Part shown: one piece after another, positions 25,300 through 39,374 of the stretch
Layout: the number at the start of each line of letters is the position of its first letter
How positions within the stretch are numbered: the first letter of the stretch is position 1
Assembly: GCA_037013495.1 (NCBI GenBank)
Contig: CM072809.1
Location: forward strand, 12,628,501 to 12,692,500
Origin: Hippophae tibetana
Taxonomy: Eukaryota; Streptophyta; Magnoliopsida; Rosales; Elaeagnaceae
Direction: 5' to 3'
Length of the DNA stretch: 64,000 nt
Translations under genes and position numbers: made by a program
Notes under the pieces: model-generated
What the model saw: only the letters and a program-made list of their open reading frames with translations
What the model was told of the DNA's origin: nothing
The model's database searches: none

Positions 25300-28200
25300 A
25301 CACTACCAAAATTTCTCTTTTTACTCTAATGATTTGTTAAGATCTCGTTGGCAATTATTTTGGATTTATGTACCTTTAAGTCTAAAGGATTTTTCGAGCT
25401 TATAATTTTCAATAGTTTCTGATATTTGTTAAAACTTTATCTTTCTAAATATCATTAAGAAAAGAGTTTTAATTCTTTTTTATATCTATTGAAATATTTT
25501 TTAAGTAAGGTTTTTGTTGGTGCTTTGTATCTGTCTTATCGCATTTTTGTTTTTTATGTTATTGCATAAAAATTTCATTTGATATAATCATAGCTTTTCT
25601 TATTTTTCACACATAAATGGTTTCACCATCTAGTATTATCAGACTTATTTTGTCTAAATATTGTGTAAAAAATTAATAAAAGTTTAAAAAATTATTCCTT
25701 ATTAATAATTCAATTCATATTTTTAGTTGATATATAGTAGAAATATAAAAAAATTCTTCTCTTATCATTATATCATTATCTTTTAAAACTTTATTAAGAT
25801 TTTATTGTAACATTGCTAGAAATCCTTACAATTAAATATTTTATGCTTGTTTTCAAAGTTTTTCTGGAAATATGTATTTAATAGCTACACACATACTAGC
25901 TGATGTGTCTATATATGCATATAAATTGTAACTTGTATAACTTTTTAAATTTTGATCCTACCTTAATATAGGTACTATTTAGATTCATAATATTATACAA
26001 ATAATTTATCTTTTGATGAAAAATATTCATAATTTGAGTTAGTTATTTTCTCATCGGTTTCTTTTAATATATAGATACTATAAATCTAATTTCTTTATTG
26101 TCTCCAATTCCATCTTAAAAGCTTTTTTTAATGCTTATATATTTTTTCATGATGGACAATAATTTTTGTTTCTTGATGACTTATACCTTTTTTAATAAAA
26201 TATATACTTCTATAAGGTTTCTTATTATATCATCTTTTAAATTTTTGAAAGTTTTGTTTTCTAAATTTATATCTTTTAAATATTTTATATTTTTTTATGT
26301 TGCATCTATAATTTTTTGACATTTTAAAATCTCATGTATCATAAGAGATTTTATCATTTTCTTTTATTTGTATATACTCCTATATTTCTTGGTATTTAAT
26401 GATTTTTCAATTTTTAAGATTTCTTATTCTTCTGCCTAAGGTGTCTATTATAGTTTTTCTATTTCTTTTATTTCATCCTTCTGTTAAAGTATTTTGGCTA
26501 ATTTATTGAAAAACATTTTCTTGTAAGTTTCTTATATATAGGGTGGTAATTTATGATAATACAATGTGTATTCACAAATAAATGAGTCTATATAACACAT
26601 GTTATAGATTTTAATATTTATTAGGTTCCACTTAGCTTCCTCAATTTCATTTTCAATGGATTCAGCGATGTGTCTTCTTTTATCTTCTTCGATAAATTCT
26701 TTGTATATTTTATTTACTACAGTTTCTAAGTATTTTCTACATGTGAGAGCATTCCTATACATTAATAAATGTTGTTATGTTAAATTTTTAAACCAAACTT
26801 TGACATTTCCTGTTAGTTTGTGAGCTACTAAGACTCTACAAGTTGAAGGGTTTGATTGTGTGTTTATAAAGATTTATATGATTATACTTATACCACTAGC
26901 TCATTCATCTAATGTTTTTTTCTATCTCTTATAATGTATAAATCTAAAATTTGTAATTTTTATGTAGTCTAAATTCTGTCGGGATGCTACCTTTAGTTTC
27001 TCAATGTAATCTCTCTTCTATTTTGGGTTGTTGTTTCATTTTATAAAAAATATCTAGTTATTCTGACCTTTGTCTATTTTTTTCTTCTCTATATGGGTTA
27101 TATGTTTATTTTTAGTAAGAAATTAAAACAAAAAATAGTTTCATATGACCTTTCGAAATCATGATTTTCAGTTCAAAATCAGTTTCGTTGATTATTGTCA
27201 TATTATCTTCTTATTTGTTTATATAAAGTTTCTTATCATAATGTTTTTCTAGTTCTTCATCTGTTAGTTAACAAACTAATTAATTTTCCTATATCCTCGT
27301 TCTCAGGGTTCATAAATTATTCTTTTAATTATTTTTTTATTCTATTATAATGTGGTTATAATTTTTCCTTTATCTTTTAATTTTTCCTCATTTTTTCTTT
27401 TTTCATTATTAGGTATTAATGCATTAGATTTTCTAGATGATTCTTATTTTAGTCCTTCAAATGGATCAAGCTTATGACTTATGATTTTATTGTTTATAGG
27501 TATGCTATTGATATATAGTCTTAATTCTATAAATTTCTCGGGAATATCATGTTGTAATTTTCTATTAAATTCTCTTATTTCATTTAGGAGTTCAATTTGT
27601 GTTTAATTTATATATTGTAAGGACATAATATTTATTTCTTGTATTATATCTATTTCTTTTGATGAAAGACTCAAAATTTTCATTATTGTTATTTGATTTT
27701 TTTATACGCTTGTTATGCTTCCATTAAGTTCTAATTCTATATCTTATAATTTTTTTTAAAACATTTTGTTATTATTTTCTTCTTAGTATTACATAATGCA
27801 CTAATGCTTACCTTACTTAAATTTCTTGCTTTGGTTTTAGAACTTCTTTTTCTTTGATAAAAGTTTCTCATTAGTTATCTATAAAAATAAACATTGGTAT
27901 ATATTATTATTATTGACTATGTACTTTTTTCTTCCTAATATTAAAGGTTTTTTCGCAACATCTAATTATCATCCCTATCGTATTTCAAAATTTGTTAATG
28001 TTTTTGATTTTATTATTTATCCACATTTTTAAAAAGTTTTATATATTTATATAAATGTATTTTGTCCATATATTGAACTGTTATAACTGTTTTTTAATGA
28101 ATACCCTACTATGTAATGTATTATAAATTAATAATTTTTTCTTTCATTAAATCTACTCTTTCGAATTCATAAGTTAAATTTAACACTTAGTTTAAGTTTA

Positions 28201-28740
28201 GTTATTAATAACAAAATTAGGATATACTATTAATTTTAACTTCTATTATCCTAAGTTATCTTGAATTATTCCTAATAAAGTATATTTCTTATTTATTATT
28301 TTATTATTTAGCAATGTTATTTTTATTGTTGCATCAATTACTTCCATAAAATGAGTTTTTATTAATAATTGAATTCCTCCTAAATGAATACATCTAATTT
28401 TTTTCTTTATCTTTTTGAGAGATTTTTAATAATTTTTCATTATAATTTCTTTGTCCATTATATCTTCTTTTTGTATCTATGATATTGATACTTATTTTTA
28501 TTACTTATTCCATAATAAATTATATATTTTTTAGATATATTTTTCATAGTTTTGAAAATGATAAATATTTAAATTAATCATCTTCTTTAAGATTTAACAT
28601 CACTTTTTAAATTTCTTCAAATTTTTGTTTACTAATTACTATTTATTTTGAGAAACATTTTTAAGATTTCTTCTATTTTTACTTCTAATATTCCTCGATT
28701 TTTTATTATTTTTTGATTTTTTATTATTTTTGTATGTAAA
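25300..28740 (-). mobile_element. Endogenous pararetrovirus (Caulimoviridae) fragment, heavily mutated
   Basis: Read on the minus strand, this T-rich block translates into broken but recognisable pieces in the order of a caulimovirid polyprotein. About 28390-28200 is a 30K-type movement-protein core (GGIQLLIKTHF, followed by a GIIQGNL-like stretch). About 27640-27440 is an acidic, helix-prone linker. 26532-26762 is a coat-protein piece with CYIDSFICEY near 26568-26606, followed by a TLG-R-I motif and a Lys/Arg-rich tail (26330-26130). About 25920-25880 is an aspartic-protease motif, DTSAS in place of DTGAS. Reverse transcriptase is not recognisable before the block ends. Stops and frameshifts occur every few dozen codons, so no intact gene remains. 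The genus is unresolved (florendovirus-, petuvirus- or solendovirus-like). The limits are approximate. Confidence 0.72.
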
Positions 28741-31700
28741 ATTACTATTTATTTTTATTAACCTTAAAATATGTTAAATTGAAGAGTATTTATGATATTT
28801 TTTAAACTTCAAAAATATTATATGATATTATTTTAAAATTTAAGGGGTATAGGAGTCATCTTTTCTTTAAAAGCTTGTAAGTGTAATACAGAAAATGACA
28901 CTTAAGTGAGTTTTGTTTAAATTTTTTTGGTCAGAAGAGTTTCGTTGAAATTTTAGAAAGTGACATTAAGAAAGGTTCAAAAGGCAATTATGAACATGGA
29001 ATCCAAGGATTAAATAAACACAGTAATTAATTTTGCGCATGATTGAAGTTCAGAAGTTTTATAAAAGCTTTCAAAGTTTTTCTTTACAGTTGTGATATTA
29101 TACATCACCAACATTATTTTTTCTTGATTAAAAAAAAAAACTCACTAAGTGAAATGCTTAAAGTAATAACGCCTAAGCAACTATATTATTTAATATATAT
29201 AATATTCCTCGAATATAATATTAGATAGAATATTACATGTCATTAAAATATGAATAAATTTATTTAATTAGGACCTTACACCTTAGTAAGGTATAAGGTA
29301 AATTTGTTTAAATTAATTAATAATTAATAATTAAAATTATTTTAAAATTATTAATTTTAATAACTATCTAATAATATGTGTGAGTGACCAGAATATAAAT
29401 TATATAAATTAATTTTTTTTAATATTTTAATATTATTTTGTCATTATATAAGACACTAAAAGTAACCAATGATTTCTTAACAAGTAATTCATGTTTTAAA
29501 ATATTATTATTTTTAATTATTTTGGATTCAATTAGAAGACATATTATTTAAAAAATCACACTATCATCCATATTTTTATAACGAAAGGGTGAATTTAAGT
29601 TATAATTTTTTAATATGTTCATTTGAGTTTCTTAAAAAACAAACACGTAAACTCTTCTTTTTATTAAAACAAATACTTGAGTCTCTTTCTTATAAAAAAA
29701 ATGAATACTTTGATTTAATTTAGGCAATTTTCTATGTTGATCAAAAGGTGATTTATGTGCAATTTTTTTTAATAAAAATGTGACGTAAATACACCTATAT
29801 ATTAAAAGGGGATTAAACACACATTTTTGTTAAAAAGGGAGACGATGAGTGTGTTTCAATTTCACCCAACATCATCGACCAAACACAAATTTATTTGATA
29901 AAAAAAACTGTAATTGATTTATATTATATTAATTTTTTAAAATAATATTACACAATTAATATCATTTATGTCGAACTCTTAACATTTGGTTTGTATGGTT
30001 AGTAAAGAGATTATGATGTCATTATATTACAACAATATGAGTTTATATATTCATTTTAATACACTTTTCTTTTATATTTTCACTTTATGCTTAAAAGTGA
30101 CAGTATGTTTATTTTTTTAAAAATAAAAATGGAGCTCTTGATATATTCCTTATAATTCTATTTATAGTCGATATTGTTGATATTGTGAGTGAAAATAATA
30201 ATATGTATTTTCAAATTTAAGTGATTAAATTTTGAATTTTAATAAATTTATTGATCTTAATTTTTTCTTTTAAAAAAAAGAGTGACTAAATTATTCCAAT
30301 AAAATTAAAAGTTGAAAATTTTATAAACATTAAAAAATAAAATAAGGAATAATATATAAAAGAGTTGTTCAACATCACTCAATTCATTTAAAATTAATTC
30401 ATTAAGTTTACAATTTTTTAACTTAATATTTTTTTTATGAATTATTCCCCCAAAGAAAGTATTTGTTTCAACATTTTTTCTCCGAACAACAAACCTTTTT
30501 TTTTTTTTTTTTGCTAAAAAAATTATCAAACATTTCAAGAATTAATATCATAAACAAACTTTTTTTTTTCTATATTATTTAAACAGAGAAGTGATTAATT
30601 ATCACTGACGATGGAAAAATAATGATGTATAAATGAGAAGAAGATACTCAAATGGTCGATTACTAAATGTTAAAAAAGAAAAGAAAAGAGGCATTTCTTC
30701 AAACATTTAGTTGGTTTGCCTTCGATTAAAAGCTTTATAGAAGCAGGTGTTTTCAATTGTTCGATTACTGAGTGTTCGATTAAAAGCATGAAGATGAAGG
30801 CATATAAGCAGATGCATCGCGAAACAAGCAGATGAACATCGCAAAACAGCAGGGGAAGAAAACTTACCGGCAGATGACGACGCAGGCAGGGAGGTTGTCC
30901 GAGATGGCAGGGATGTCGTAGCATCGTACGGATTACTGATTTTTCAGTTTAACTTTTTTCATTCTCAAAAAAATATAATATTTTTTAGTTTAATTTCAAT
31001 TTAAACGTTTAATATTTAAAATGAATTTTTTTTAAGCAATTAATAAAAAATTAAATGAGATATTTATACTCTTCATGGTTCAATTAAGATAAAAATAAAC
31101 TAAACATAACTCAATTAAATGAATTAAATTAAATTATAACTCACATAATATGAATTGTGTTAAGTGAGATTCATTTGATACGTCTACTTTTATCACATCT
31201 TTTCTAAGGTGATATATCTAACTCATTTTATATAAAAAGAGGTAATAATTTTTATTTTTGTGAATTTTTTAAAATTAATATAATCAAATAATATGATAAT
31301 GAGATATATTTTTATTGATTTGGAATGCATGTTGGTAGTGGAGAATAACCCTACACTCAATTCTTTTATTAAAATTTTTATAATAATTTTTATATTTATT
31401 AAATTTTAATTTTTTAGATTTAATTTTTAATTTAAAAAATAAAATCTCATATTTAAACAAATAAAAATTAGTTTCTAAAATCTTATGCGAAAAATACCCT
31501 AATTGCTACACATTAAATAACGATATATTAAAGAATTTAAAGTAAAATTTAAATTAATTATTCATCTGAACACGCATCAATAACAAAAAATTAATAACAT
31601 CACAATAATATTAAATAAAATCTAATTTAACATTGAAAATTTTTAATTAACCAAAGTTCAAATAGAACAATATCTAACTATATATCATTTAATGTGAAAT

Positions 31701-32800
31701 TTGAGTTTATGTTTTTTTATAGTAAAAATATATGAGACATATTTAAGAAGTGTTTTTTTTTGTGTGGTTATAAATTATAAAATACATTGATGCTTTTTAT
31801 TTGTAGTAAAAATATATGAGATGTATATAAAAAAATATTTTTTTATTATTACAAGTTATAAAATGTATTATAAATATTGTTTTCCTAAATTAATTTTATA
31901 TTTAATAATGAACGGACTTGATGCATTTGATGTACTAATTAAGGTAAATTGAGATAAAGTTAATAAAGTTATATCTATTATATTTGTCACTTTTATAAGC
32001 ATAAAGTTATAAGTATAAATTGAGATAATATGTTAATAAAATTAATGATAAAATTTATTAATTTTTAAATCTTATTTCATGTTGTCTTAGTTAATTTTTA
32101 AAATTCATCTCATCTTATCTTAGTTAATTTTTAAAATCCATCCTATCTTAGTTAATTTTTAATAAGATAATATGATAATAGAAGAGTAATAATAGGTACT
32201 AATTAAGGTATCTTAATTGTCTTTAATATGATTAAATGTGACAAATAAAAATATAAAAGAAAATTTATAATGTAAGTTTAATAAAAAAAAATGATACAAT
32301 ATATGTTTAAAGTTATCATTATTAGAACTACAATATAAATAAAATAAAATAAAATAAGATAAAATATCTCACTTTATATCTACACATAATAATGAAAAAA
32401 AAATTAATTCTTAAATTTTATGAAAATATAGTATTTGATTCCTTGAGCTCAATGTTTGCTCATTAATGAATTTAACATATATAACATTTTAAATATATGT
32501 TAAATGTATTTTCTTCAAGTTTAGTTTATAACGTGAATGTTTATCTTTATATTTATTAAAATATATTTATATTATAAAATAAAATTTAAAATATGTGTGC
32601 AATAATATAATAATGTAATAATAAAGATTTTTCGGATTTAGTGGTAATCCTATCAGTCAAATTAATTAAAAAAATGCTGAATGGCCCAGCCGGCAAGTAA
32701 TTACCGTAATATGTGGTCCAATTACATTGTTCATTTTCCAATATTATTAAAATATAATAAACACGCGTAGTCTTCTCAAATTTACCTGATCTTCTTTCCA
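28741..32800. other. AT-rich spacer
   Basis: No gene is supported. Contents: a 27-bp near-palindrome at 29273-29299 (ACCTTACACC ... GTATAAGGT), a less AT-rich island at 30670-30930 without a recognisable product, and a three-fold tandem repeat around CTTAGTTAATTTTTAAAA at 32085-32160. Confidence 0.5.
32085..32160. repeat. Three-copy tandem repeat
   Basis: TCTTAGTTAATTTTTAAA (third copy slightly changed) recurs at about 32085, 32118 and 32145 with short variable spacers. Confidence 0.8.
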
Positions 32801-32802
32801 TC

Positions 32803-32810
32803 TATATATT
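32803..32810 (+). promoter_or_regulatory. Probable TATA box of the RING gene
   Basis: TATATATT lies about 420 bp upstream of the ATG. It is followed by a leader with GA-rich tracts (about 32900-32945), as in many plant 5' untranslated regions. Only the position supports it. Confidence 0.4.
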
Positions 32811-33226
32811 ATACAAAAATTCTCTGGACAGCAGTTATTATGTACGCCTACTTTAACTAAAATCATAACCTCCGACAAATCCAACGGTCTAAATTACACA
32901 GATAGAGAGAGACAAAAAGAGAACAAAAAAAAAACCGAAGTAAAGAACAACGATATAAGAGGAAACCAAAACAAAAATTTCCCTCAATTCTTATTTACTG
33001 TATCCGAATTTCTATATCTCGTCTTTGCTAGCAACAATCATCACTTGCTTAAAATTTACTTTCTGTCTTTTGATGCTTAACATGACGTAGTTTCCTCGCG
33101 GTGGTGGTTGTTGACTGGAAGCTGGGAGGTTTCATTTCCCGGAGACTCTTCTTGTGCTTGAGGATTTTAAAGATGACGTTTCTGACGATAATTTAGGGTT
33201 TGGAGTTTTGGATTTGGGGAAAGGAT

Positions 33227-36200
33227 ATGGGTCTGGGTAACAATGAAAATGTGGTGGTTGATGATACCGATGGTAGCGGCTGTGGCGTTGCCGGTGTAGG
33301 CAAGTCCTGTTGTGGTTCTGTCTCGTGCTCGATTTGCCTGGAGGTTGTCACCGATAACGGAGATAGATCTTGGGTAAAGCTTCAATGTGGGCATCATTTT
33401 CATCTAGGTAAGTGAGAATTGAAATGAGAGATGAAATTTCCAGTCTAATTGGGCTCTTTCTTAGAATGAAATTTATTGATTAATTGCATTATCTACTGGA
33501 AGTGCCATTGGTAATGTTTTGTTGGTCAAGTGAAACGTGGTTTTATTTACTCTACTTTTATATCTTGGTAATATGTATTTATAACCTTATAGCTTTGCTA
33601 CACTGTTTTTCTTTTTAATGCTCGTGGTTTTCTATAATTGTACCCTCAGATTGCATTGGATCAGCATTCAACATAAAGGGAGCAATGCAGTGCCCCAACT
33701 GTAGGAAGATTGAGAAAGGACAATGGCTTTATGCGAATGGCTGTCGCTCATTTCCAGAATTTAACATGGATGACTGGACTCATGATGAGGATCTATATGA
33801 TTTAAGCTACTCTGAAATGGTAAAGAACAATATCTCTGTGGAATTTTCCTCTTATGTATTTTTTCTCCCTTGAATTCTCTTGGAACAGTTTTGTAGTCGT
33901 ATACAAAGTCTTGTGCTTTTCTCACTATACTTTATAGTGAATCTTTGTAACAGAGTAGCATCAACATTTTAGCTTAGTTCTGGTAGACTTTCAACTAATA
34001 ATATTAGATATTGTTCTCTGCTTATTCTTCTCAAGGTTGCAAAAGCTCAGAGGCCAGCTTTTCTCATTCCATCGTGATGCCTACAACTCTATTTCTTTTT
34101 AAGCATCAGTATTTTTGTCTATCGAATGCAGCTTTTGTCTATCGAATGCAGCTTCTGGTACACCTACACCAAATAGAGCATGAAGATCATATTTCTTATC
34201 ATAATGTAAATTCATTACGCTTTTGGGGTTCTTTTAGATATTCAAATCTGAAATTCCAAATTTCTGGCATGTTGCTCTTTAGTGTGCTTCTCATTCAGCA
34301 CATTGAATAATGATTTGCTTGGGGTATTTTTGTCTTTGATAGGTTTAGAATTTTTTTTTTTGTCATTGCGATAGGGCTAGATTGATGGTTATCGATAGCA
34401 TTTCTTCTTGAGGGTACTTGGTTGTTGATTAATGACTGGAATAGCTTATGCCACTTTTAAAGCTTTTTGTAGCTAGATGTCTTTCAAGTTGTTTGTTGAA
34501 GCATTCAAGAGAAGCTATTGACAGGATTGCTGTCAGATTGGAAAGGTGAAATGCCTTGTCCGCAGTGTTGGATCTAATAAGTTTTTACTAAAGTGACTTG
34601 TTCTATTAATACTACTTAATATAATTTGACTTATATGTACACGTGGCAAGTTCTTTGTTGCATCCTTGTCTTCTGGTACATATGCATCCAGGATACACGT
34701 GATTTTCTCGGCCATCTGTAAACTTTATGTATCTGTCCTGTGTGAAGAAATTGATGCATGTTTGCAGGTAGTGAGGGATTGTGTGGCAGTATCTAGATTG
34801 AAGTATAAATTGAACAAGTTATTTATTGATTTTTTTTTCGCTCTAATGCTTTTGTGCAGTTGTTTGGTGTTCACTGGTGTCCATTTGGTAGCTTGACACG
34901 ATTCCCTTTATCTTTTGAGTAAGCACATTCTAATACATTAGAGCTTATATGAAATATTGAACTTTAATTTTATGCTGAAATAATGTGTCTGCTTTACTCA
35001 TTATAAGAATATAATAAAGGAATCAAAATGTAGAATATATAAAAATATAGGGACAATTTATGTAATTCACCCTTTATTCTTTTCTTTTCTTTTCTTTTAT
35101 TTTTTTTATTTTTTGACCGAATTTCACAAGAAGTTTAACTTTTTATTAGTAAAGGGAAGTTTTGCTTAATTAACTTTACTACCAGTTGTAAATTTAACGT
35201 TGGCCTTTTCTTCTTGCTGTTATGACATCTGCTATTTATACAATTGTTGTGTAACATAAATTTTACTTTTTTTTTTCTTTTCCCCCCTCCCTTCACAGCG
35301 AAGGGGAGTATTCTTCAACTGCATGTAAGACTTTCTTCTATTTGATGTACTAGATTAATCTGTTTCAATGCTACTGATGACAAGAACTCGACTATTTAAA
35401 GGATTTATGTTGTGATGTAGATCACGAGCTGCTTGGACAACACATTTTATTTGCTGAGCACGCAGCAGTTTCTTCAGCTACCAATCCTTGCCCATATATT
35501 TCATATATTGGACCAATTCACTCCTCGTCCTCTAATTCTATTGGACGTGTTTCTGAAGCTTCCAGCTTCAATGGTAACTGGAATGGCACATCAGTTCCTA
35601 GTGAATTACAAACTTCCTATGCTTTTCCTGCCATGGATTTTGACTACCACAGTTGGGAGCGCCATTTGCTTCCATTTTCTACAGCAGGCAGTCGAATAGG
35701 TGGTACTAATCAGCCTTCAATTCTTCCAGTCACTCAGAGGCCTGCAAGAACAAGTTCTGATATGCCAAGATCAGGATCCTTTATGCGTCCATTCCTTTTT
35801 GGTCACAGCAACAGGTACACCTTGATGTACTAACTTTCTAAACTGTGTTTCACCATTTGGTTTATAAGAGCACTTTGTTTTGACTGAACCATTTTTGTGA
35901 TCTCTGTGTATCCTTTCAAATCATTGCAAGTATTGATGTAAAATTTGCTTTCTGTAGTTCCGGTGCTAGAGCTCTAGCTGGAAACTCAGTTAATTCTTCA
36001 ATGATTGCTCCTTATCCAGGCAGCAATGCTCGAACCCGTGATAGGGTCCAAGCTCTTCAAGCATATTATCAGTTACAACAACCTAGCAACTCAGCTGCAA
36101 TGCATACACCATTCGTTTCTGGCACCAGAAGATCCAGCAATGACAGAGGATTGGCTCAATTAGAGCCAGTGGCCTCATCAACAGATCAATCTGGTGGTTT

Positions 36201-36399
36201 CTACATTTTTCCTCCAGGTACTTCAGGCCAAAACTTTCAAGAAGCCGAGAATCCTTTATCAAGTCGATTCTACCTTTGGGAAAGAGATCACTTGTCTGCA
36301 TTTTCATCAAACCAGATTGACAGAGATCCTAGTTGGGGTGCATTTCAGCAGGTTGCCAGTGGTTTGGATCCTCTAGTTTCTTTGCCTTCGGGGATATAA
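33227..36399 (+). CDS. RING-H2 E3 ubiquitin ligase candidate (423 aa)
   Basis: Likely E3 ligase that recruits an E2 enzyme through an N-terminal RING; the substrate is unknown. Six exons with GT-AG junctions and matching phases: 33227-33407, 33650-33819, 34860-34918, 35299-35324, 35421-35814, 35958-36399. Exon 4 is only 26 bp. The zinc ligands are C34, C37, C54, H56, H59, C62, C75, C78 (CSIC ... CGHHFH ... CPNC), followed by the conserved GQWLYANGCRS and FGVHWCPFG stretches. The C-terminal two thirds is Ser/Pro/Gly-rich and low in complexity, with a conserved NARTRDR-QALQAYYQ block near the start of the last exon and an LWERD motif near the end. This pattern matches the plant family that includes Arabidopsis At3g05545 (from memory). 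The ATG at 33227 starts the frame. Confidence 0.9.
34113..34152. repeat. Exact 20-bp tandem duplication in RING intron 2
   Basis: TTTTGTCTATCGAATGCAGC occurs twice in a row (34113-34132, 34133-34152). Each copy ends in GCAGC after a T-rich stretch, so each offers an acceptor-like AG, but no exon in frame follows. Confidence 0.9.
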
Positions 36400-38880
36400 A
36401 ATAAGAACATTTGTGCAATGGCAAAAGATGGGCCATTGTTATATTATATCCCATGAGTGAACGACCGCCCTAGATTGACGAAACCAACCCCTGTTGAGTA
36501 CAAGTAATTAGTGGATCATTTATTTGTTTGAAATCATGTTTATGGAATGCTTTGTTTCTTTGGGAACTGTGGTTTTGTATAGAAGAGATCAAGGCTTTTC
36601 CCAACCTATGCAATAATCCTTAGCATCTATATTGGTATTTGACTATGAAACTTGAGCTGACTAATATGCACAATTCAACGTGATAGGTTCCTCCATTGAC
36701 GTGAATTAATTTTTCATACGGATGTTAAGAAAAAAAGGAATAGTCATATAGATAAAGTCATTTTTGACGTTTAAAATAATGTTTTTTTATTGATTTTAAG
36801 AAAAGGGTAAAAAAAAAAGAACAATTAATTATTAAATATTTTTTAATTAAATTTTATCACGTAATTTACACATGATTTTATTAGTAGGGGTTAAAATTAT
36901 CATTTTTATTATTATTTTAGCCATTTAATAACCTTATCATTTTTTTCATCTTTTTAATTTTAATTTCAGTTTTACTATCACTTAATTAATAATTTATTAA
37001 TTATTTGTGTCAAATAATAATATTTTATTATAGATTTTAATGAAAGTTTGATTTTTTATTCTTCAATTACCCTTTGGCAGATAACAACATGACAAATAAA
37101 ATATATTTTTTACCTATTTTAAAGGATTAATAGTCATAAACCTAGAGGACCTTGGATTCTTTTATCAAAAAAGAATCTACATCCTTTTGATGTATTGAAA
37201 AGTGTTCAATATTTTAATGATATCTTTATTAAAAAAATAGTATATATATAGACTTATATTATCAAATTATTATACTAATAGTCCTCACATTTAACAAAAG
37301 ACATGATGTAATTTAAAAAAAATCTAATTTATAAGACAAATTTATTATTATGAAAATATTTATTATTTTGTGTACTTTAAGTTGTTTTGTTCATTTTATA
37401 TTCCCTATTTGTTAGAGAATAATTTAAAAATATAATTTTATTGAAACTAAAGTTAAATAATTATCAACTTATTTAAAACATTCAATGAATGCGTCTATTG
37501 TCAGTTCATTCTCTCCGATCTTCTTGACTTCCTTATTATTTCTCAACCACATTGTATTTAATTAGAGTCATTTTCATTTTAAATTTGATCGAATATAAAG
37601 ACGAAGAAATCAATGAGATCATATGGAATGAATTGATGGTAATAACGATCATGGACATGTATGAATATTTCAAATAAATGAGTGGTGACCTAATTATAAT
37701 TTCAATAATTAAAAAAAATACATTTTTTAATTATTCTGTATTAAATAGTTAAAGTAGGTTGATCGAAAAAGGATAAAACAATATTAATGGCAGGATGGAG
37801 ATGATGATGGAGTTTTACGATAGTTATTAGAATAATATAAGATTTTTTATATTAAAATAAATATAAATAAAATGAGAAAATACATTAAATAATAAATATA
37901 TTAACAAAGATAAAAATAACGAATACCATTAGAACTATTCATATATTGATTTGGTATTTACCTGGTTTATTTCCGGCCAATAACTTATTTTCGATGTGAA
38001 TTCTAAACAAAGACAATTAATAATTGATTGAAAATGATGAAATTAATGAGGAAGATATTATTAAGTAGCTCAGCTCAGGTTTTTTTTTTTTTTTTGCTGT
38101 GGATATTGACTTGAGGAGCTCAGGATGTAGCAAGTCAGCACCACAAGTTTTTGCCCCAAGCATTATTTAGGCCAAAAAAGAGGTTAATTTTATTAGTAGT
38201 TTTAGAGCACCTCAAAAGTTGAATGAAGCCTTATTATCAATGTATTCGATTTACTATATATATGCGAATAACTTTTAATTTTAAAAAAATGATTTTTTTT
38301 AAAATGAGAATCTATTTGATAAAACCAATCTGAACAAAGATCTAAATCCAAGATAACAAACTTGTTTAAGTATATACATCACAAGAAGATGAAAACTCTG
38401 TAAATTTCTCCATGGTTATGTTCAAATAAAGAGCATATTTATCTTTAAATTATATTTTTATTGTATTAAATCATCAATAACCTTTTTTTATAAAAATTAT
38501 TTAAATTTTAACAACTTAAAATCTTATAATCATATTACATATATTTTTTCTTCCTTTTATATAAATATCATTTATGGACTTAATTTTTTTCATTGACATA
38601 ATGTTTCTTTTACAATAAAAACAAAAAAAAACTATTAAAAATAAAAGAAATAATAATCCAAATATATCCCTAGTAAAAATAAGAAACGAATTCTATATTC
38701 AGGAATCAAAGAGAAGGTACCCAACCCCACGCTGCCATGTTCTAACCTTACCCAAGAAAAGAAAAGAAAAGAAAAACTCGTGTTTTCTTTATAATTTTAT
38801 GCTCTTTAATTCAAATTTTTAAAATGTCAAAATTAACCTTAAAATAATACACATGCCAAGCACATAATATAGATATAACT
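36400..38880. other. Convergent intergenic spacer between RING and SR genes
   Basis: The RING gene ends at 36399 on the plus strand and the SR gene ends from the other side. The spacer holds both 3' ends and AT-rich sequence with homopolymer runs (for example T16 near 38080). No other gene is seen. Confidence 0.5.
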
Positions 38881-38999
38881 TTTTGAACTTATTTGAAATT
38901 TTAATTAAATTAGTGTCCTTAACCAAGAAATTTATACTAAATTATACACTTCTATGCACTATACCCATTAACTCTAGTTGTTCAAGGTGTTTCATTAAC

Positions 39000-39005
39000 T
39001 TTATT
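39000..39005 (-). terminator. Possible polyadenylation signal of the SR gene
   Basis: AATAAA on the minus strand lies about 370 bp below the stop codon, inside a stretch that fits a 3' untranslated region. Plant signals are loose, so this is tentative. Confidence 0.4.
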
Positions 39006-39374
39006 CACAATGCCCTGCATACTTTCACTATTTTTCTCACTGCCAAACTGAAAATAAGGCCGACTAAGTTTATTGGACCAAATTCAACAAGTATACAAGT
39101 AGCTGCTCCATAAGATATTTTGATAATGATAAAGTACACCAAATACATATCGCTATGAAATCCTCTAAGTAGGTTTCGAAAAACAACATCGTTTAATCAT
39201 TCAATCCACAAATGTATATCATGCTGACCGTCTACCTAACTTCCGATTGGTTCTGACAAGTATTGGAAACCCAGGGACTCCAATACAAAGTGTCTCATTC
39301 AGATCTCACCTGCCAAGAGATTCAGGTGTTACTAGAAATTAATTTAAAGTACATATAAACATTATATATCTTAC

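Noticed and set aside
34011-34310. 99-codon frame in RING intron 2
   Set aside because: It lies between exons 2 and 3 of a complete gene model and has no domain or splice support.
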